A stretch of DNA of 64,000 nucleotides, from positions 2,944,501-3,008,500 of the forward strand of contig NZ_VFML01000001.1 in assembly GCF_006715045.1 (NCBI RefSeq). Reading direction: 5' to 3'. Numbering within the stretch: position 1 is the stretch's first letter; each line of letters begins with the position of its first letter. Below the pieces are notes generated by a model. It was not told the origin of the DNA. It ran no database searches and was given only the letters and a program-made list of their open reading frames with translations. Shown here piece by piece: positions 27,594 through 37,447 of the stretch. Made by a program: the position numbers and the translations under genes. The stretch is from Amycolatopsis cihanbeyliensis (GTDB lineage Bacteria; Actinomycetota; Actinomycetes; Mycobacteriales; Pseudonocardiaceae).

Positions 27594-28571
27594 ATGACTG
27601 CCAGCGCCGCCAGCACCACCCCGCACCGCACCGGCTTCCGCTCCCTCAGCAGCGGCGGCCTGAACTGGGACTCCTTCCCGCTGCGGCTGTTCGTCAAGGG
27701 GAACGGCAAGTTCTGGAACCCCGCCGATCTCGACTTCAGCCGCGAGGCCGCGGACTGGGCGAGCCTGAACGACGAGGAGCGGCGCTCGGCGACCTTCCTG
27801 TGCGCCCAGTTCATCGCGGGTGAGGAGGCCGTCACCGAGGACATCCAGCCGTTCATGGGCGCGATGGCCGCCGAGGGCAGGCTCGCCGACGAGATGTACC
27901 TCACCCAGTTCTGCTTCGAGGAGGCCAAGCACACCGAGGTCTTCCGGCGCTGGATGGACGCGGTGGGACTGAACGAGGACCTGCACCCGTTCGTGGCGGA
28001 CAACCCGCACTACCGCACGCTGTTCTACGAGGAGCTGCCGTCCTCACTCGGGGTGCTCGCCACCGATCCCAGCCCGGCCAACCAGATCAGGGCCAGCGTG
28101 ACCTACAACCACGTGATCGAGGGCTGCCTGGCGCTGACCGGGTACTACGCGTGGCAGAAGGTCTGCACCGCCCGCGGGATCCTGCCCGGGATGCAGGAAC
28201 TGGTCCGCCGGATCGGCGACGACGAGCGCAGGCACATGGCCTGGGGCACCTTCACCTGCCGCAGGCACATCGCCGCGAACGACGCGCTGTGGGACGTGGT
28301 GCAGCGGCGGATGGGCGAGTTGCTTCCGGTCGCGCTGGACATGATCCAGTGGGTCACCGACCAGTTCGACGAACCGCCCTTCGGCATCGACTCCGAGGAG
28401 TTCACCCGGTACGCGGCCGATCGCGCGCAACGGCGACTCGGCGCCATCGCCTCGGCCCGCGGCATGCCGGTCGAGCAGGTCGATGTGGACTACTCCCCGG
28501 AACGGCTGGAGGACACCTTCGGCGAGGAGGACGCCAGGGAGTTCGCCGAGGCCGCCCGCCCCACCGGCTGA
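27594..28571 (+). CDS. R2-like ligand-binding oxidase (R2lox)
   Basis: 325 residues. It has a ferritin-like Mn/Fe protein fold related to ribonucleotide reductase R2 but is an oxidase with a bound fatty-acid-like ligand. All metal ligands known from the M. tuberculosis enzyme are present with a constant offset of 9: E77, E110, H113, E176, E211 and H214. The valine and tyrosine that form the self-generated ether crosslink are also kept (V80 and Y171). The ATG at 27594 follows AAAGG. Co-transcription with tetR is expected. The natural substrate is unknown in any organism as far as I know. Confidence 0.95.
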   Translation: MTASAASTTPHRTGFRSLSSGGLNWDSFPLRLFVKGNGKFWNPADLDFSREAADWASLNDEERRSATFLCAQFIAGEEAVTEDIQPFMGAMAAEGRLADEMYLTQFCFEEAKHTEVFRRWMDAVGLNEDLHPFVADNPHYRTLFYEELPSSLGVLATDPSPANQIRASVTYNHVIEGCLALTGYYAWQKVCTARGILPGMQELVRRIGDDERRHMAWGTFTCRRHIAANDALWDVVQRRMGELLPVALDMIQWVTDQFDEPPFGIDSEEFTRYAADRAQRRLGAIASARGMPVEQVDVDYSPERLEDTFGEEDAREFAEAARPTG

Positions 28572-28629
28572 TCACCGGTTGGACACACCCGGCTGCCACG
28601 CACCCTGCCCCGGGTTACTGTGCCGGTAG

Positions 28630-28699
28630 ATACCAATCCGACCGAAAGCAGCCGGTCAGCTGGCCGGCTTGAGCGGGCGGCTTTCGGTCTTCTTGGTAT
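28630..28699 (+). other. Long structured inverted repeat upstream of the K+ channel gene
   Basis: Outer arms ATACCAA (28630-28636) and TTGGTAT (28693-28699), a 3+3 internal loop, then GACCGAAAGC (28640-28649) and GCTTTCGGTC (28680-28689) give 17 perfect pairs. A nested AGCCGG/CCGGCT hairpin sits inside (28650-28669). It lies between the R2lox stop and the channel start. It may be an R2lox terminator, a regulatory leader or a small mobile element. Confidence 0.6.
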
Positions 28700-28746
28700 T
28701 GTCGCGCGACCAGACGAACCGACCCAGTCGTACGGCGGGGAGCAGC

Positions 28747-29775
28747 GTGCCCTTCTTTCTGACCCGGTTACTGGCCAGGATGACGTTCCTGCGCAGCTGG
28801 GTGACTCCGGTGGTGGTGGCCGTCTTCGTGTCCGCGACGGCATGGCCGCTGCTGGCGCTCGCCGAGGGTTGGGGCAGCGAGATCGTCCAGCCCGCCAACT
28901 ACTGGTGGTGGTTCGTGGTCACCGCCTCCACCGTCGGCTACGGCGACTTCTATCCGGAGTCGGCGGGGGGCCATATCGTCGGCGTCTACGTCATCGTCGG
29001 CGGTATCGCCACGCTCACCACGATCTTCACCAGGCTGGCGACAGTGCTCGAGAACGCGAGGGGACGACGGATGCAGGGCGCGATCACCGTGGACGCCTCC
29101 GGCCACACCGTACTGCTCGGCTACACGGCCGGACGGACCGAACGCATCGTCGACCAGCTGCTCGCCGAGGACGCCGGGCAGGTGGTGGTCTGCGTATGGG
29201 ACGACGTCGGGAGCCATCCGATGCCGGACCGCGAGGTCGACTTCGTGCGCGGTGAGCTGACCGAGCGCGAGGTACTGGAACGCGCGGGTGTGCACCGGGC
29301 GCGCTGCGTGCTGGTGGACGCGCGGGACGACAACGAGGCGCTCGCCGTGGCGGTGACCGTGGATCATGTGACCGACGGCGCCCACGTCGTGGTGACCCTG
29401 CGGGATATGGCCAGGGTGTCGCTGATCCAGTACGTGGACGAGAGCATCCGGTGCGTGCAGTGGCACACCCCGCGCATGATCACCGAGGAGCTGCAGTCCC
29501 CCGGCATCGCGGAGGTCTACGCCGAGCTGATGACGCACGGCGGAACCAACACCTACTCGGCGACGCTGCCGGAGTCGCTGGGGTCGGTGCGGGTCGGTGA
29601 CTGCCAGACCGCGCTCGGCCGCACGCACGGCGCGATCGTGCTCGCCGCCAGGGCGGACGGGGAACTGATGGTCAACCCGTCCTGGCAGACCGAGCTGCCC
29701 GCGGGCGCGATCCTCTACTACGTCGCTCCCCGGCGCCTGGCCCCCGACCAGATCGCCACCACGCTCCGCTCCTAG
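28747..29775 (+). CDS. Two-helix potassium channel with RCK (TrkA-N/TrkA-C) domains
   Basis: 342 residues. TM1 is about 17-38, the pore helix ends in the selectivity filter TVGYGD at 62-67, and TM2 is about 74-95. A cytosolic NAD/nucleotide-binding TrkA-N domain follows (about 105-225) and a TrkA-C-like domain (about 260-335). This is the layout of MthK/Kch-type channels that open on ligand binding. The GTG at 28747 has GGGGAG 4 bases upstream. The stop overlaps the convergent acyl-CoA synthetase by 4 bases. A strongly folded element precedes it. Confidence 0.93.
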   Translation: MPFFLTRLLARMTFLRSWVTPVVVAVFVSATAWPLLALAEGWGSEIVQPANYWWWFVVTASTVGYGDFYPESAGGHIVGVYVIVGGIATLTTIFTRLATVLENARGRRMQGAITVDASGHTVLLGYTAGRTERIVDQLLAEDAGQVVVCVWDDVGSHPMPDREVDFVRGELTEREVLERAGVHRARCVLVDARDDNEALAVAVTVDHVTDGAHVVVTLRDMARVSLIQYVDESIRCVQWHTPRMITEELQSPGIAEVYAELMTHGGTNTYSATLPESLGSVRVGDCQTALGRTHGAIVLAARADGELMVNPSWQTELPAGAILYYVAPRRLAPDQIATTLRS

Positions 29776-31394
29776 CGACCGAGCAGGGCGCGGGACTGCT
29801 CGCGCATGTCCACCTTGCGGACCTTGCCGGTCACGGTCATCGGGAACTCGTCCACCACATGCACGTAGCGCGGGATCTTGTAGTGCGCCAGCGTGCCATG
29901 GCAGAACTCGCGCAGCCGCTGCGCCGTCAGCTCCTCGGCGCCCTCGCGCAGCCGCACCCAGGCCATCAGCTCCTCGCCGTACTTCTCATCCGGCACGCCG
30001 ATGACCTGCGCGTCCAGGATGTCCGGATGGGTGTACAGGAACTCCTCGATCTCCCGGGGGTAGATGTTCTCCCCGCCACGGATCACCATGTCCTTGATCC
30101 GGCCGGTGATGGTCACATAGCCGTCCTCGTCCAGCACCGCCAGATCGCCGGTGTGCATCCACCGCGCGGCGTCGATCACCTCGGCGGTCTTGTCCGGCTG
30201 CTGCCAGTACCCCAGCATCACCGAGTACCCGCGGGTGCACAGCTCTCCCGGCGTGCCGCGCGGCACGGTGCGCCCCGTCTCCGGGTCGACGACCTTGACC
30301 TCGAGGTGCGGCCCCACCCTGCCCACGGTGGACACCCTGCGTTCGACGGAGTCGTCCGCACGGGTCTGGGTGGACACCGGCGAGGTCTCGGTCATCCCGT
30401 AGCAGATGGAAACCTCCGCCATGCCCATCCGCTCGATGACCTGCTTCATCACCTCGACCGGGCAGGGTGAACCCGCCATGATCCCGGTGCGCAGGCTGGA
30501 AAGGTCGTAGGCGTCCACCTCCGGCTCGGCCAGCTCGGCGATGAACATCGTCGGCACCCCGTACAGCGAGGTGCAGCGCTCGGCCTGCACGGCGTCCAAC
30601 GTGGCCTTCGGATCGAAGGAAGGCGCCGGGATCACCATGCAGGCCCCGTGGCTCGTACAGGCCAGGTTGCCCATCACCATGCCGAAGCAGTGGTAGAAGG
30701 GCACCGGGATGCACACCCGGTCGGCCGCGGTGTACCCGCACAGCTCGCCGACGAAGAAGCCGTTGTTCAGGATGTTGTGGTGGGACAGCGTGGCGCCCTT
30801 GGGGAAACCGGTGGTGCCCGAGGTGTACTGGATGTTGATCGGGTCGTCGGCGCTGAGCCCGCCGGCCACCTCGGCCAGCCGCGCCGGATCGGCCCGCCTT
30901 CCGCCAGCCAGCAGCCGGTCCCACGACTCGCCGCCGAGCAGGACCACCCGCGCCAGGTCCGGGCAGCGCGGGCGCACCTGCTTGATCATCGCGGCGTAGT
31001 CCGACGTCTTGAACGACTCGGCGGCGACCAGCAGGGACACCCCGGCCTGGTTCAGCACGAACTCCAGCTCGTGCGAGCGGTAGGCCGGGTTGATGTTCAC
31101 CAGGATCGCGCCGATCTTGGCCGTGGCGTACTGCAGAAAGGTCCACTCTGCACGGTTGGGCGACCAGATACCCACCCGGTCCCCCTTGCCGACGCCGAGG
31201 TCCAGCAGGCCCAGCGCCAGCGCGTCCACCTCGGCGGCCAGCTCGCGATAGGTCCAGCGCAGGCCCGCGGCCCGATCCACCAGCGCGTCCCGGTCCGGGT
31301 GTGCGGTCACGGTCCGGTCCAGGTTGTCCCCGATGGTGTCGCCGATCAGCGGGACCTCGGCGGTCCCGGACACGTAACTCGGTACGGCGGGCAT
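29772..31394 (-). CDS. AMP-forming fatty-acyl-CoA synthetase (FadD-like)
   Basis: 540 residues. The ANL-superfamily P-loop motif [12 protein letters not shown] is near residue 195, the A5 motif YGMTETSP near 340, the hinge [16 protein letters not shown] near 430, and the catalytic lysine lies in the C-terminal TVTGKVRK. It should activate fatty acids to acyl-CoA through acyl-AMP. The ATG at 31394 has AGGAGG 6 bases upstream. The chain-length preference is not predictable. The promoter side contains the third 21-bp repeat array. Confidence 0.93.
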   Translation of the reverse strand: MPAVPSYVSGTAEVPLIGDTIGDNLDRTVTAHPDRDALVDRAAGLRWTYRELAAEVDALALGLLDLGVGKGDRVGIWSPNRAEWTFLQYATAKIGAILVNINPAYRSHELEFVLNQAGVSLLVAAESFKTSDYAAMIKQVRPRCPDLARVVLLGGESWDRLLAGGRRADPARLAEVAGGLSADDPINIQYTSGTTGFPKGATLSHHNILNNGFFVGELCGYTAADRVCIPVPFYHCFGMVMGNLACTSHGACMVIPAPSFDPKATLDAVQAERCTSLYGVPTMFIAELAEPEVDAYDLSSLRTGIMAGSPCPVEVMKQVIERMGMAEVSICYGMTETSPVSTQTRADDSVERRVSTVGRVGPHLEVKVVDPETGRTVPRGTPGELCTRGYSVMLGYWQQPDKTAEVIDAARWMHTGDLAVLDEDGYVTITGRIKDMVIRGGENIYPREIEEFLYTHPDILDAQVIGVPDEKYGEELMAWVRLREGAEELTAQRLREFCHGTLAHYKIPRYVHVVDEFPMTVTGKVRKVDMREQSRALLGR

Positions 31395-31500
31395 GGTGTC
31401 CTCCTGCGCCGACGACGGTGGCAACCCGGCCCGAGTCTAGGAAGCCGGGCCGGAGGCGGCCATCTGCGAATGGAGAGGTCTGGGCCGGTTGGTCCGCTCG

Positions 31501-31605
31501 CTCGCGAACCCGACGTGAGCAGCAAACTCGCCGACGTGAGCAGCAAACTCGCCGACGTGAGCGGCCAACTCGGGCGCGTGAGCAGCAAACTCGCGGATGT
31601 GGCCG
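31501..31605. repeat. 21-bp tandem repeat array (third locus)
   Basis: Four good units at 31522-31542, 31543-31563, 31564-31584 and 31585-31605, plus a partial one at 31501-31521, share GC(A/C)AACTCG followed by a GACGTGAGC-like second half. Unlike the other two arrays it lies between divergent genes (acyl-CoA synthetase and yccF), close to the yccF promoter. Confidence 0.85.
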
Positions 31606-31624
31606 GCCCGGGACAATGGGCGCC

Positions 31625-32002
31625 ATGAACGCGATCCTGAACGTGCTGTGGCTCGTCCTTTCCGGATTCTGGCTGGCGATCGGTTACCTGGTGGCCGGGA
31701 TCATCTGCTGCATCCTGATCATCACCATCCCGTTCGGCCTGGCCTCGTTCCGGATCGCGAACTACGCGTTCTGGCCGTTCGGGCGCACCCTCACCGATCG
31801 GCACGGCGCCGGGGTGGCCTCGCTGCTCGGGAACATCCTCTGGATCATCTTCGCCGGCTCGTGGCTGGCGCTGACCCACCTCGTCACCGGGATCCTGCTG
31901 TGCATCACGATCATCGGGATCCCGCTCGGCATCGCGAACGTCAAGCTGGTGCCGGTGGCGCTGGTGCCACTGGGCAGGGAGATCGTGCCGGTCCAGCGGT
32001 GA
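31625..32002 (+). CDS. yccF: YccF-domain inner membrane protein
   Basis: 125 residues. Two YccF repeats are evident: SGFWLAIGYLVAGIICCILI with IPFGLASFRIANYAFWPFGR, then AGSWLALTHLVTGILLCITI with IGIPLGIANVKL. About four membrane helices. The function is unknown. The ATG at 31625 lies 7 bases after GACAAT (31612-31617), suggesting a leaderless transcript. It is convergent with the protease gene 24 bases downstream. Confidence 0.9.
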   Translation: MNAILNVLWLVLSGFWLAIGYLVAGIICCILIITIPFGLASFRIANYAFWPFGRTLTDRHGAGVASLLGNILWIIFAGSWLALTHLVTGILLCITIIGIPLGIANVKLVPVALVPLGREIVPVQR

Positions 32003-32026
32003 ACCGGCACGATCCCGGCAAACCGG

Positions 32027-32584
32027 TTACCGGACGGCCAGTTCCCGCTCCGGGAAGAAGCCGCGGAAGGACTCCGCGGGGCGCCAGCCGCCGAAGTTGC
32101 GCTCCACCTCGGCCCGCTCGGCCCGGTTCGGGTACGGGTTGGTGCAGCTCGTGCCCGCGCTGGCGCCGGACATCAGGTCCTCGCACAGCCCGGTCCTGCG
32201 GTCCGGCAGGCCGAGCAGGTGACCGAACTCGTGCGCGGCGATCCGGATCTCGTCGTGGCCCTGGTTGACCGCCTGCCTACCCATCCAGATGGTGCCGGAA
32301 CCGAGCCTGCGCACCTGCGCCCTCGGCCAGCCGTTGTCGGCGATGATGGTGATCGAGGCGGGCGACCCGCGCTCGAGCCGGACGTTGCTGACGCTCTCGT
32401 TCCAGATCCGGGCGCCCTCGTCCATCGCGTCCCGGAACTCCGCGGCCCGGCTGGAGTCGTAGTACAGGGTGCGTACCTGCTGGGTCTCCGGTGCCGGTGC
32501 GGCCGTGGCGGCCGGGACACCGACCAGCTGCGCGAGCGCCAGCGAGAACAGCAGGGTGAGCGCTGCGAAAAGCTTGCGTGACAC
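32027..32584 (-). CDS. Secreted snapalysin-like zinc metalloprotease (M7)
   Basis: 185 residues. A Sec signal peptide (about 1-29, ending ATAAPA) is followed by a small metzincin domain. The zinc site is HEFGHLLGLPD, with the aspartate in third-ligand position that distinguishes snapalysins. Conserved cysteines in GLCEDLM and GTSCTNPYPN should form a disulfide, and YPNRAERAEVERNF closes the domain. The GTG at 32584 has AAGGAG 6 bases upstream. Such enzymes are small secreted milk-hydrolysing proteases; the natural substrate is unknown. Confidence 0.93.
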   Translation of the reverse strand: MSRKLFAALTLLFSLALAQLVGVPAATAAPAPETQQVRTLYYDSSRAAEFRDAMDEGARIWNESVSNVRLERGSPASITIIADNGWPRAQVRRLGSGTIWMGRQAVNQGHDEIRIAAHEFGHLLGLPDRRTGLCEDLMSGASAGTSCTNPYPNRAERAEVERNFGGWRPAESFRGFFPERELAVR

Positions 32585-32769
32585 GTCGAGCTCCTTACTA
32601 TATGCAGGGTTCTCTGCGTCTCGCGAAGTTAACGGGGGCACGCGGCACGGCGGGGCGCCGGATTTTCACACCCACCGCCCGGTCCCCGGAAATCGCAGTT
32701 CAGCTCGCCGGCGGCGGACCGGGCTGGGAACGTCCGCCGACGAAAGTAGCGGGCAGGTTACCCGGTCGG

Positions 32770-33582
32770 CTACTCGGTTGGTTCCCATGGCAGCGGCACG
32801 ACAAGGCAGGGGCCGCCGGCGAACAGCCCGCCGTCCACGCCGAGCACGGTGCCACCCGCGTACAGGTACGGCTCCTCGATCTGGCTGGGATGGATACCGA
32901 GCTGATCGGCGATCACGCTGTGCCCGTGCACGATCCGGCTGCCGCCGAGCAGGCTCAGCATGGCCCCGGCCACCTCGGCGCCGTTCGGGCCGCGGAAGGC
33001 GTACCTGGTGGTCATCCGCCGCCAGACCTCCCACCACTCCGCGAGGTCGTCCCCGGCGAGCACCTCGTGCACGCCGGCGTTGATCTCCTCGGCGTCGTCG
33101 CCCCAGTCCAGGTACTCCAGGGTGTCGGAGTGCAGCAGCAGGTGGTCGGCGGCATGCGCGACCAGTGGCCGGGTGGACAGCCACTCCACATGCTCCTCGG
33201 TGAGCCGCTCCTGGTCCGCCTGCTGGCCGCCGTTGATCTCCCAGCTCCGGGCGAAGCTGCGCGGGCCGAAGTCCGAGGGCACGTCGGTGTCGCCGAAGTG
33301 GTACATCCCGAGCAGCAGGACCTCGTGGTTGCCGAGCAGGGTCTCCACCGAGCCACCGGCCTCCGGCGCCTGCTCCTGCAGCCGCATCACCAGATCGACC
33401 GCACCGATCCCGTCCGGACCGCGATCCACGAAGTCGCCGAGGAACCACACCCGCGCCGTGCCGCCCGCCCAGTCCTCGGACTCGTCGACCAGGCCACGGG
33501 CGCGCAGCCGCTCGACCAGCTCCTCGCGGTGCCCGTGCACGTCACCGACGACGTAGGTCGCGGGCCCCTGCTCGTCACTCAC
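32770..33582 (-). CDS. Calcineurin-like metallophosphoesterase
   Basis: 270 residues. The metallophosphatase motifs are in order: GDVHGH near residue 13, GDFVDRG near 49, GNHE near 86, and a later GGSRIVHGHS with the final metal histidines. The layout resembles PPP-type serine/threonine or diadenosine tetraphosphate phosphatases; the substrate cannot be decided. The GTG at 33582 was preferred over a GTG two codons earlier because TATCGT (minus strand, 33590-33595) lies exactly 7 bases upstream, as in other leaderless genes here. Confidence 0.9.
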   Translation of the reverse strand: MSDEQGPATYVVGDVHGHREELVERLRARGLVDESEDWAGGTARVWFLGDFVDRGPDGIGAVDLVMRLQEQAPEAGGSVETLLGNHEVLLLGMYHFGDTDVPSDFGPRSFARSWEINGGQQADQERLTEEHVEWLSTRPLVAHAADHLLLHSDTLEYLDWGDDAEEINAGVHEVLAGDDLAEWWEVWRRMTTRYAFRGPNGAEVAGAMLSLLGGSRIVHGHSVIADQLGIHPSQIEEPYLYAGGTVLGVDGGLFAGGPCLVVPLPWEPTE

Positions 33583-33620
33583 CCCCACGACGATAAGCCC
33601 CGGCCGCGCGCCGCACCGGT

Positions 33621-34415
33621 TCAGGCCGCCTGGAACGGATCTCCGGTGCGTCCGACCAGGTCAGCGATGGAATCCACGACCAGGGTCGGCCGGTAGGGGT
33701 AGCGCTCGGCCGTCTCGGCGGTGGAGATCCCGGTGAGCACCAGGACGGTCTCCAGCCCGGCCTCGATCCCGGAGTGCACGTCGGTGTCCATCCGGTCGCC
33801 GATCATCAACGTGTGCTCGGAGTGCGCGCCCAGCGCCCGCAGCGCCGAACGCATCATCAGCGGGTTCGGCTTGCCGACGTAGTAGGGCTGGCGGCCGGTG
33901 GCCCGCTCGATCAGGGCGGCGATCGAGCCGGTCGCGGGCAGGATGCCCTCCCGGCTCGGCCCGGTGGCGTCCGGGTTGGTCGCGATGAACCGCGCCCCGT
34001 CCCCGATCATCCGGATGGCCCTGGTGATCGCGGTGAAGCTGTAGGTGCGAGTCTCGCCGAGCACCACGTAGTCCGGATCCCGGTCGGTGAGCACGTAACC
34101 GGCCTCGTGCAGCGCGGTGGTCAACCCCGCCTCGCCGATCACGAAGGCCGAGCCGTTCGGCCGTTGCGAGTCGAGGAACTTGGCGGTGGCCAGCGCGGAG
34201 GTCCAGATGGCCGACTCGGGCACGTCCAGCCCGGTGCGCAGCAACCTCGCCCGCAGGTCGCGCGGGGTGTAGATGGAGTTGTTGGTCAGGACGAGGAACT
34301 TGGTCCCGTTCGCCCTGAGCTCCCCGAGGAACTCGTCGGCGCCCGGCACAAGGTGCTCCTCCTGCACCAGCACGCCGTCCATATCGGTCAGGTAGTTCCA
34401 CCGCTGCTCGGTCAT
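33621..34415 (-). CDS. HAD-IIA sugar phosphatase (NagD-like)
   Basis: 264 residues. It starts with the IIA form of motif I (DMDGVL), continues with LTNNS (motif II), and has GKPNPLMM and [10 protein letters not shown] as motifs III and IV. The C2 cap between motifs II and III is the NagD/p-nitrophenyl phosphatase type. It follows modC by 5 bases on the same strand and is probably the last gene of the molybdate uptake operon, although a link to molybdenum is not obvious and may be accidental. Confidence 0.92.
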   Translation of the reverse strand: MTEQRWNYLTDMDGVLVQEEHLVPGADEFLGELRANGTKFLVLTNNSIYTPRDLRARLLRTGLDVPESAIWTSALATAKFLDSQRPNGSAFVIGEAGLTTALHEAGYVLTDRDPDYVVLGETRTYSFTAITRAIRMIGDGARFIATNPDATGPSREGILPATGSIAALIERATGRQPYYVGKPNPLMMRSALRALGAHSEHTLMIGDRMDTDVHSGIEAGLETVLVLTGISTAETAERYPYRPTLVVDSIADLVGRTGDPFQAA

Positions 34416-34420
34416 GGCGC

Positions 34421-35503
34421 CTATGGTGCCGGATGGATCAGTACCGTGGTGGCCTTGATCGCCAGGCGGACCGGGCTGCCGGGGTCCAGCCCCAGCTCGG
34501 CGACCGCGGCCGGGGTGAGATCGGCGGCGATCCCGGCGGCCCAGCCCGCGCCGGTGGCTCGCAGCCGCACCAGGGAACCATGCGGTTCGAGGGTGCCCAC
34601 CGTGGCCGGCACGGTGTTGCGCGGGCTTCCCACCGGCGCCTGCCCTTCCGGGTAGACCGCCACCGTGCCCGGTGCGAACACGGCCACCGCGGGCTCGCCG
34701 GGCACGGCGTCCTCGGCGAGCATCCCGGTGATCGGCTCACCCGCCGCGGTGCGCAGCCCCGTTCCGGTCGCCGTGCCCTCGACCAGGTTCAGCCCGGCGA
34801 TCCGCGCGGTGAACGCGGTCCGGGGCGCGGACAGCACCGCCCTGGTCGGTCCGGCCTCCACCACCCGGCCGCCGGACAGCACCGCCACCTGGTCGGCGAG
34901 GGTGAGTGCGTCCAGCGGATCGTGGGTGACCAGCACGGCGGTGCGGGCCTCCGCGCGCAGCACCCGGCGCAGCAGCCCGCGCAGCGCCGGGGCGGCGTCC
35001 ACGTCCAGCGCGGCCAGCGGCTCGTCCAGCAGCAGCAGGCCGGGTTCCCCGGCGAGCGCGCGGGCCACCGCCACCCGCTGCGCCTGCCCACCGGAGAGCT
35101 GGGCGGGCCCGCGGCCGGCCAGCTCGGCCGCGCCCACCTCCGCCAGCCAGTGCCGGGCGACCCGCGCGGCCTCGGCCCGGCGCGCCCCGCGCGAGCGCGG
35201 CCCGAAGGCGACGTTGTCCAGCACGGACAGGTGCGGGAACAGCAGCGGGTCCTGGGCGAGCAGGCCGACCCCGCGCTGGTGCGGGGGCACGCGCACGCCT
35301 CGGGTGGAGTCGGTCAGGATGCGGCCGGCCAGGGTGATCCGGGCGGTGTCCGGGTCCAGCAGCCCGGCGAGGCAGCCGAGCACGGTGGACTTGCCGGAGC
35401 CGTTCGGCCCGAGGATCGCCAGCACACCCCCTGCCGGCACGTCCACGGTGGCCGTGAGGTGGAAGGCGCCGCGAGTCAGGTCCAGCTCGGCATGCAGGGT
35501 CAC
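34421..35503 (-). CDS. modC: Molybdate ABC transporter ATPase ModC
   Basis: 360 residues. Walker A is GPNGSGKST near residue 33, the Q-loop is [14 protein letters not shown], the signature is [15 protein letters not shown] and Walker B is [12 protein letters not shown]. The C-terminal 110 residues form a TOBE/Mop-type regulatory domain ([13 protein letters not shown] onward) that binds oxyanions. The GTG at 35503 overlaps the modB stop (GTGA). Energises molybdate import together with ModB and ModA. The longer open frame upstream is an out-of-frame reading of modB. Confidence 0.94.
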   Translation of the reverse strand: MTLHAELDLTRGAFHLTATVDVPAGGVLAILGPNGSGKSTVLGCLAGLLDPDTARITLAGRILTDSTRGVRVPPHQRGVGLLAQDPLLFPHLSVLDNVAFGPRSRGARRAEAARVARHWLAEVGAAELAGRGPAQLSGGQAQRVAVARALAGEPGLLLLDEPLAALDVDAAPALRGLLRRVLRAEARTAVLVTHDPLDALTLADQVAVLSGGRVVEAGPTRAVLSAPRTAFTARIAGLNLVEGTATGTGLRTAAGEPITGMLAEDAVPGEPAVAVFAPGTVAVYPEGQAPVGSPRNTVPATVGTLEPHGSLVRLRATGAGWAAGIAADLTPAAVAELGLDPGSPVRLAIKATTVLIHPAP

Positions 35504-36300
35504 CGGGCACCCTCCCAGGCCCGCGGCCGGGCGATCGCGATCACCAGCACCGCCACCGCGACCAGCAGCAGGGCGAGCGCGACGGCGCTGTCGGTGTCCA
35601 CCTCGGCCTGGGTGTAGACCTCCAGCGGGAGCGTCCTGGTCACCCCCTGCAGGCTGCCGGCGAAGGTGATGGTCGCGCCGAACTCGCCGAGCGCCCTGGC
35701 GAAGCTGAGCACCGCCCCCGAGCCGATCGCGGGCAGCAGCAGCGGGACGGTGACCCTGCGGAAGGTGGTCAGCGGGCGCGCGCCGAGGGTGGCCGCGACC
35801 CGCTCGTAGGCATCCCCGGCGCCGCGCAGCGCACCCTCCAGGCTGACCACGAGGAAGGGCATGGCGACGAAGGTCTGCGCGATCACCACGGCCGCGGTGG
35901 TGAACGGCACCCGCACCCCGGCGGTGACCTCCAGCAGGTAGCCGAGGAAGCCGTTGCGGCCGAGCAGGTACAGCAGCGCCAACCCGCCGACCACCGGCGG
36001 CAGCACCAGCGGCAGCAGCACCACGGCGCGCAGCAGCCGCACCCCGCGCAGCCGCGCGCGGGCCAGCACCACCGCGAGCGGCACCCCCAGCAGCAGGCAG
36101 GCGACCGTGGAAAGGGCGGCGGTCAGCAGGGACAGCCGCAGCGCGTGCAGGGCGGCCGGGGTGGTCAGCAGTTCGGGAAGGCGGGCGAGGTCGGCACGCA
36201 GCAGCAACCCGGCGACCGGGAGCACGACCAGCGCCAGCCCGAGTGCCGCCGGAATCCACAGTGGCCACGGCACCCGGCCGCCAGGGCGCTCAGGGCGCAC
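35500..36300 (-). CDS. modB: Molybdate ABC transporter permease ModB
   Basis: 266 residues with about six membrane helices. The EAA loop that docks on ModC is the segment around [24 protein letters not shown], followed by [16 protein letters not shown], a signature of molybdate/tungstate permeases. The GTG at 36300 overlaps the modA stop by 11 bases and the gene ends in a 4-base overlap with modC. Translation of the three genes is therefore coupled. Confidence 0.94.
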   Translation of the reverse strand: MRPERPGGRVPWPLWIPAALGLALVVLPVAGLLLRADLARLPELLTTPAALHALRLSLLTAALSTVACLLLGVPLAVVLARARLRGVRLLRAVVLLPLVLPPVVGGLALLYLLGRNGFLGYLLEVTAGVRVPFTTAAVVIAQTFVAMPFLVVSLEGALRGAGDAYERVAATLGARPLTTFRRVTVPLLLPAIGSGAVLSFARALGEFGATITFAGSLQGVTRTLPLEVYTQAEVDTDSAVALALLLVAVAVLVIAIARPRAWEGAR

Positions 36301-37036
36301 CGAACCCGGCCCCGTTGAGCTGTTTCCTGACTGCCGGGCCGAGCACGAACTCGGTGAACCACCGGGCTGGCTCCGGCTGCCCGGTGCCGGTGAGCACGGC
36401 GATCGGGTAGTGGTTGACCGCCCGGCCCGCCTCGGGGAACCGCACCGTGGACACCTGGTCGCCCGCGGCGCGCACATCGGTGCCGTACACCACGCCCGCA
36501 TCGGCCTCGCCGGCCTGGACCTTGGTCAGCACGGCCTTGACGTCCTGCTCCTCGCTGGCCGGGCGCAGGGTCACGCCACTGGCCCGCTCCACCCGCTCGG
36601 TGGCCGCGCCACACGGGACCTGCGGGGCGCAGACCACCACGGTCAGCCCCGCCCCGGCCAGGTCGGCGAAGGAGGTGATGCCATGCGGGTTGCCCGGCGC
36701 CACGGCGATCGCCAGCTCGTTGGTGGCGAAGACCCGCGGCTCACCCTCGACGCGGCCCGCCTCGGTCACCGTGCGCATGGTCGCCTCGCTCGCCGAGGCG
36801 AACACGTCGGCAGGCGCCCCCGCCACGATCTGCTGGGCCAGCCTGCTCGAGCCGGCCAGGTTCAGCCGCACGCGGGTGCGCGGGTGCTCGGCCTCGAACT
36901 CGTCCACGATCTCGCCGAAGGACTCGGTGAGCGAGGCGGCGGCGAACACGGTCACCGTGCGGTCCCCGTGCCCCGCCGCGGTGCAGGCGCCCACCGCGAG
37001 GCAGACGCACAGTAACAAGGAGGCCACCTTCTTCAT
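36290..37036 (-). CDS. modA: Molybdate-binding lipoprotein ModA
   Basis: 248 residues. The signal is [18 protein letters not shown], with the lipidated cysteine at residue 18. The mature protein carries [13 protein letters not shown] and [13 protein letters not shown], which contribute the serine ligands of the oxyanion pocket, [10 protein letters not shown], and [10 protein letters not shown] near the C-terminus. It captures molybdate outside the membrane. The ATG overlaps the stop of the HTH-TOBE gene (ATGA). Confidence 0.95.
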   Translation of the reverse strand: MKKVASLLLCVCLAVGACTAAGHGDRTVTVFAAASLTESFGEIVDEFEAEHPRTRVRLNLAGSSRLAQQIVAGAPADVFASASEATMRTVTEAGRVEGEPRVFATNELAIAVAPGNPHGITSFADLAGAGLTVVVCAPQVPCGAATERVERASGVTLRPASEEQDVKAVLTKVQAGEADAGVVYGTDVRAAGDQVSTVRFPEAGRAVNHYPIAVLTGTGQPEPARWFTEFVLGPAVRKQLNGAGFGAP

Positions 37037-37437
37037 CGGGAGCCTCCCGGGGTCTCCACCACGACGTGGGTCGCCTTGACCACCGCGACCGCGAGCACTC
37101 CCGGCCGCAGGTCCAGTTCGCGCACGGCGTCCGCGGTCATCAGGGAGACCAACCGGTGCATCCCGCACTGCAGCTCCACCTTGGCCATCACCGTGTCGGC
37201 GACCACCTCGGTGACCAGCCCGACGAACCGGTTGCGCGCCGAGCGGCCCACCCCGGAGGGGTCGGGTGGATCCTCGGCCTGCCGCTTGGCGAACGCGGCC
37301 AGCTCGGCGCCGTCCACCACCTTGCGGCCCGCCGCGTCCGTGCCCGCGGACAGCTGCCCTGCGCGCACCCACCTGCGCACCGTGTCATCGCTGACGCCGA
37401 GCAACCGGGAGGCCTCAGAGAACCGAAAATACGGCAT
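37033..37437 (-). CDS. HTH-TOBE (Mop) protein, probable molybdate-responsive regulator
   Basis: 134 residues. The N-terminus is a MerR/excisionase-type helix-turn-helix (FRFSEASRLLGVSDDTVRRW, about 4-23). The C-terminal 67 residues are one Mop/TOBE oxyanion-binding domain (SARNRFVGLVTEVVADTVMA). This arrangement can replace ModE as a molybdate sensor. It is the gene immediately upstream of modA with a 4-base overlap. Only one Mop domain is present, so oligomerisation would be needed to form binding sites. Regulatory function is inferred. Confidence 0.88.
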   Translation of the reverse strand: MPYFRFSEASRLLGVSDDTVRRWVRAGQLSAGTDAAGRKVVDGAELAAFAKRQAEDPPDPSGVGRSARNRFVGLVTEVVADTVMAKVELQCGMHRLVSLMTADAVRELDLRPGVLAVAVVKATHVVVETPGGSR

Positions 37438-37447
37438 AAACAGGAGG

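Noticed and set aside
34421..36268. Single 615-residue protein covering modB and modC
   Set aside because: The first 250 codons are an out-of-frame reading of modB; modC begins at the GTG overlapping the modB stop.
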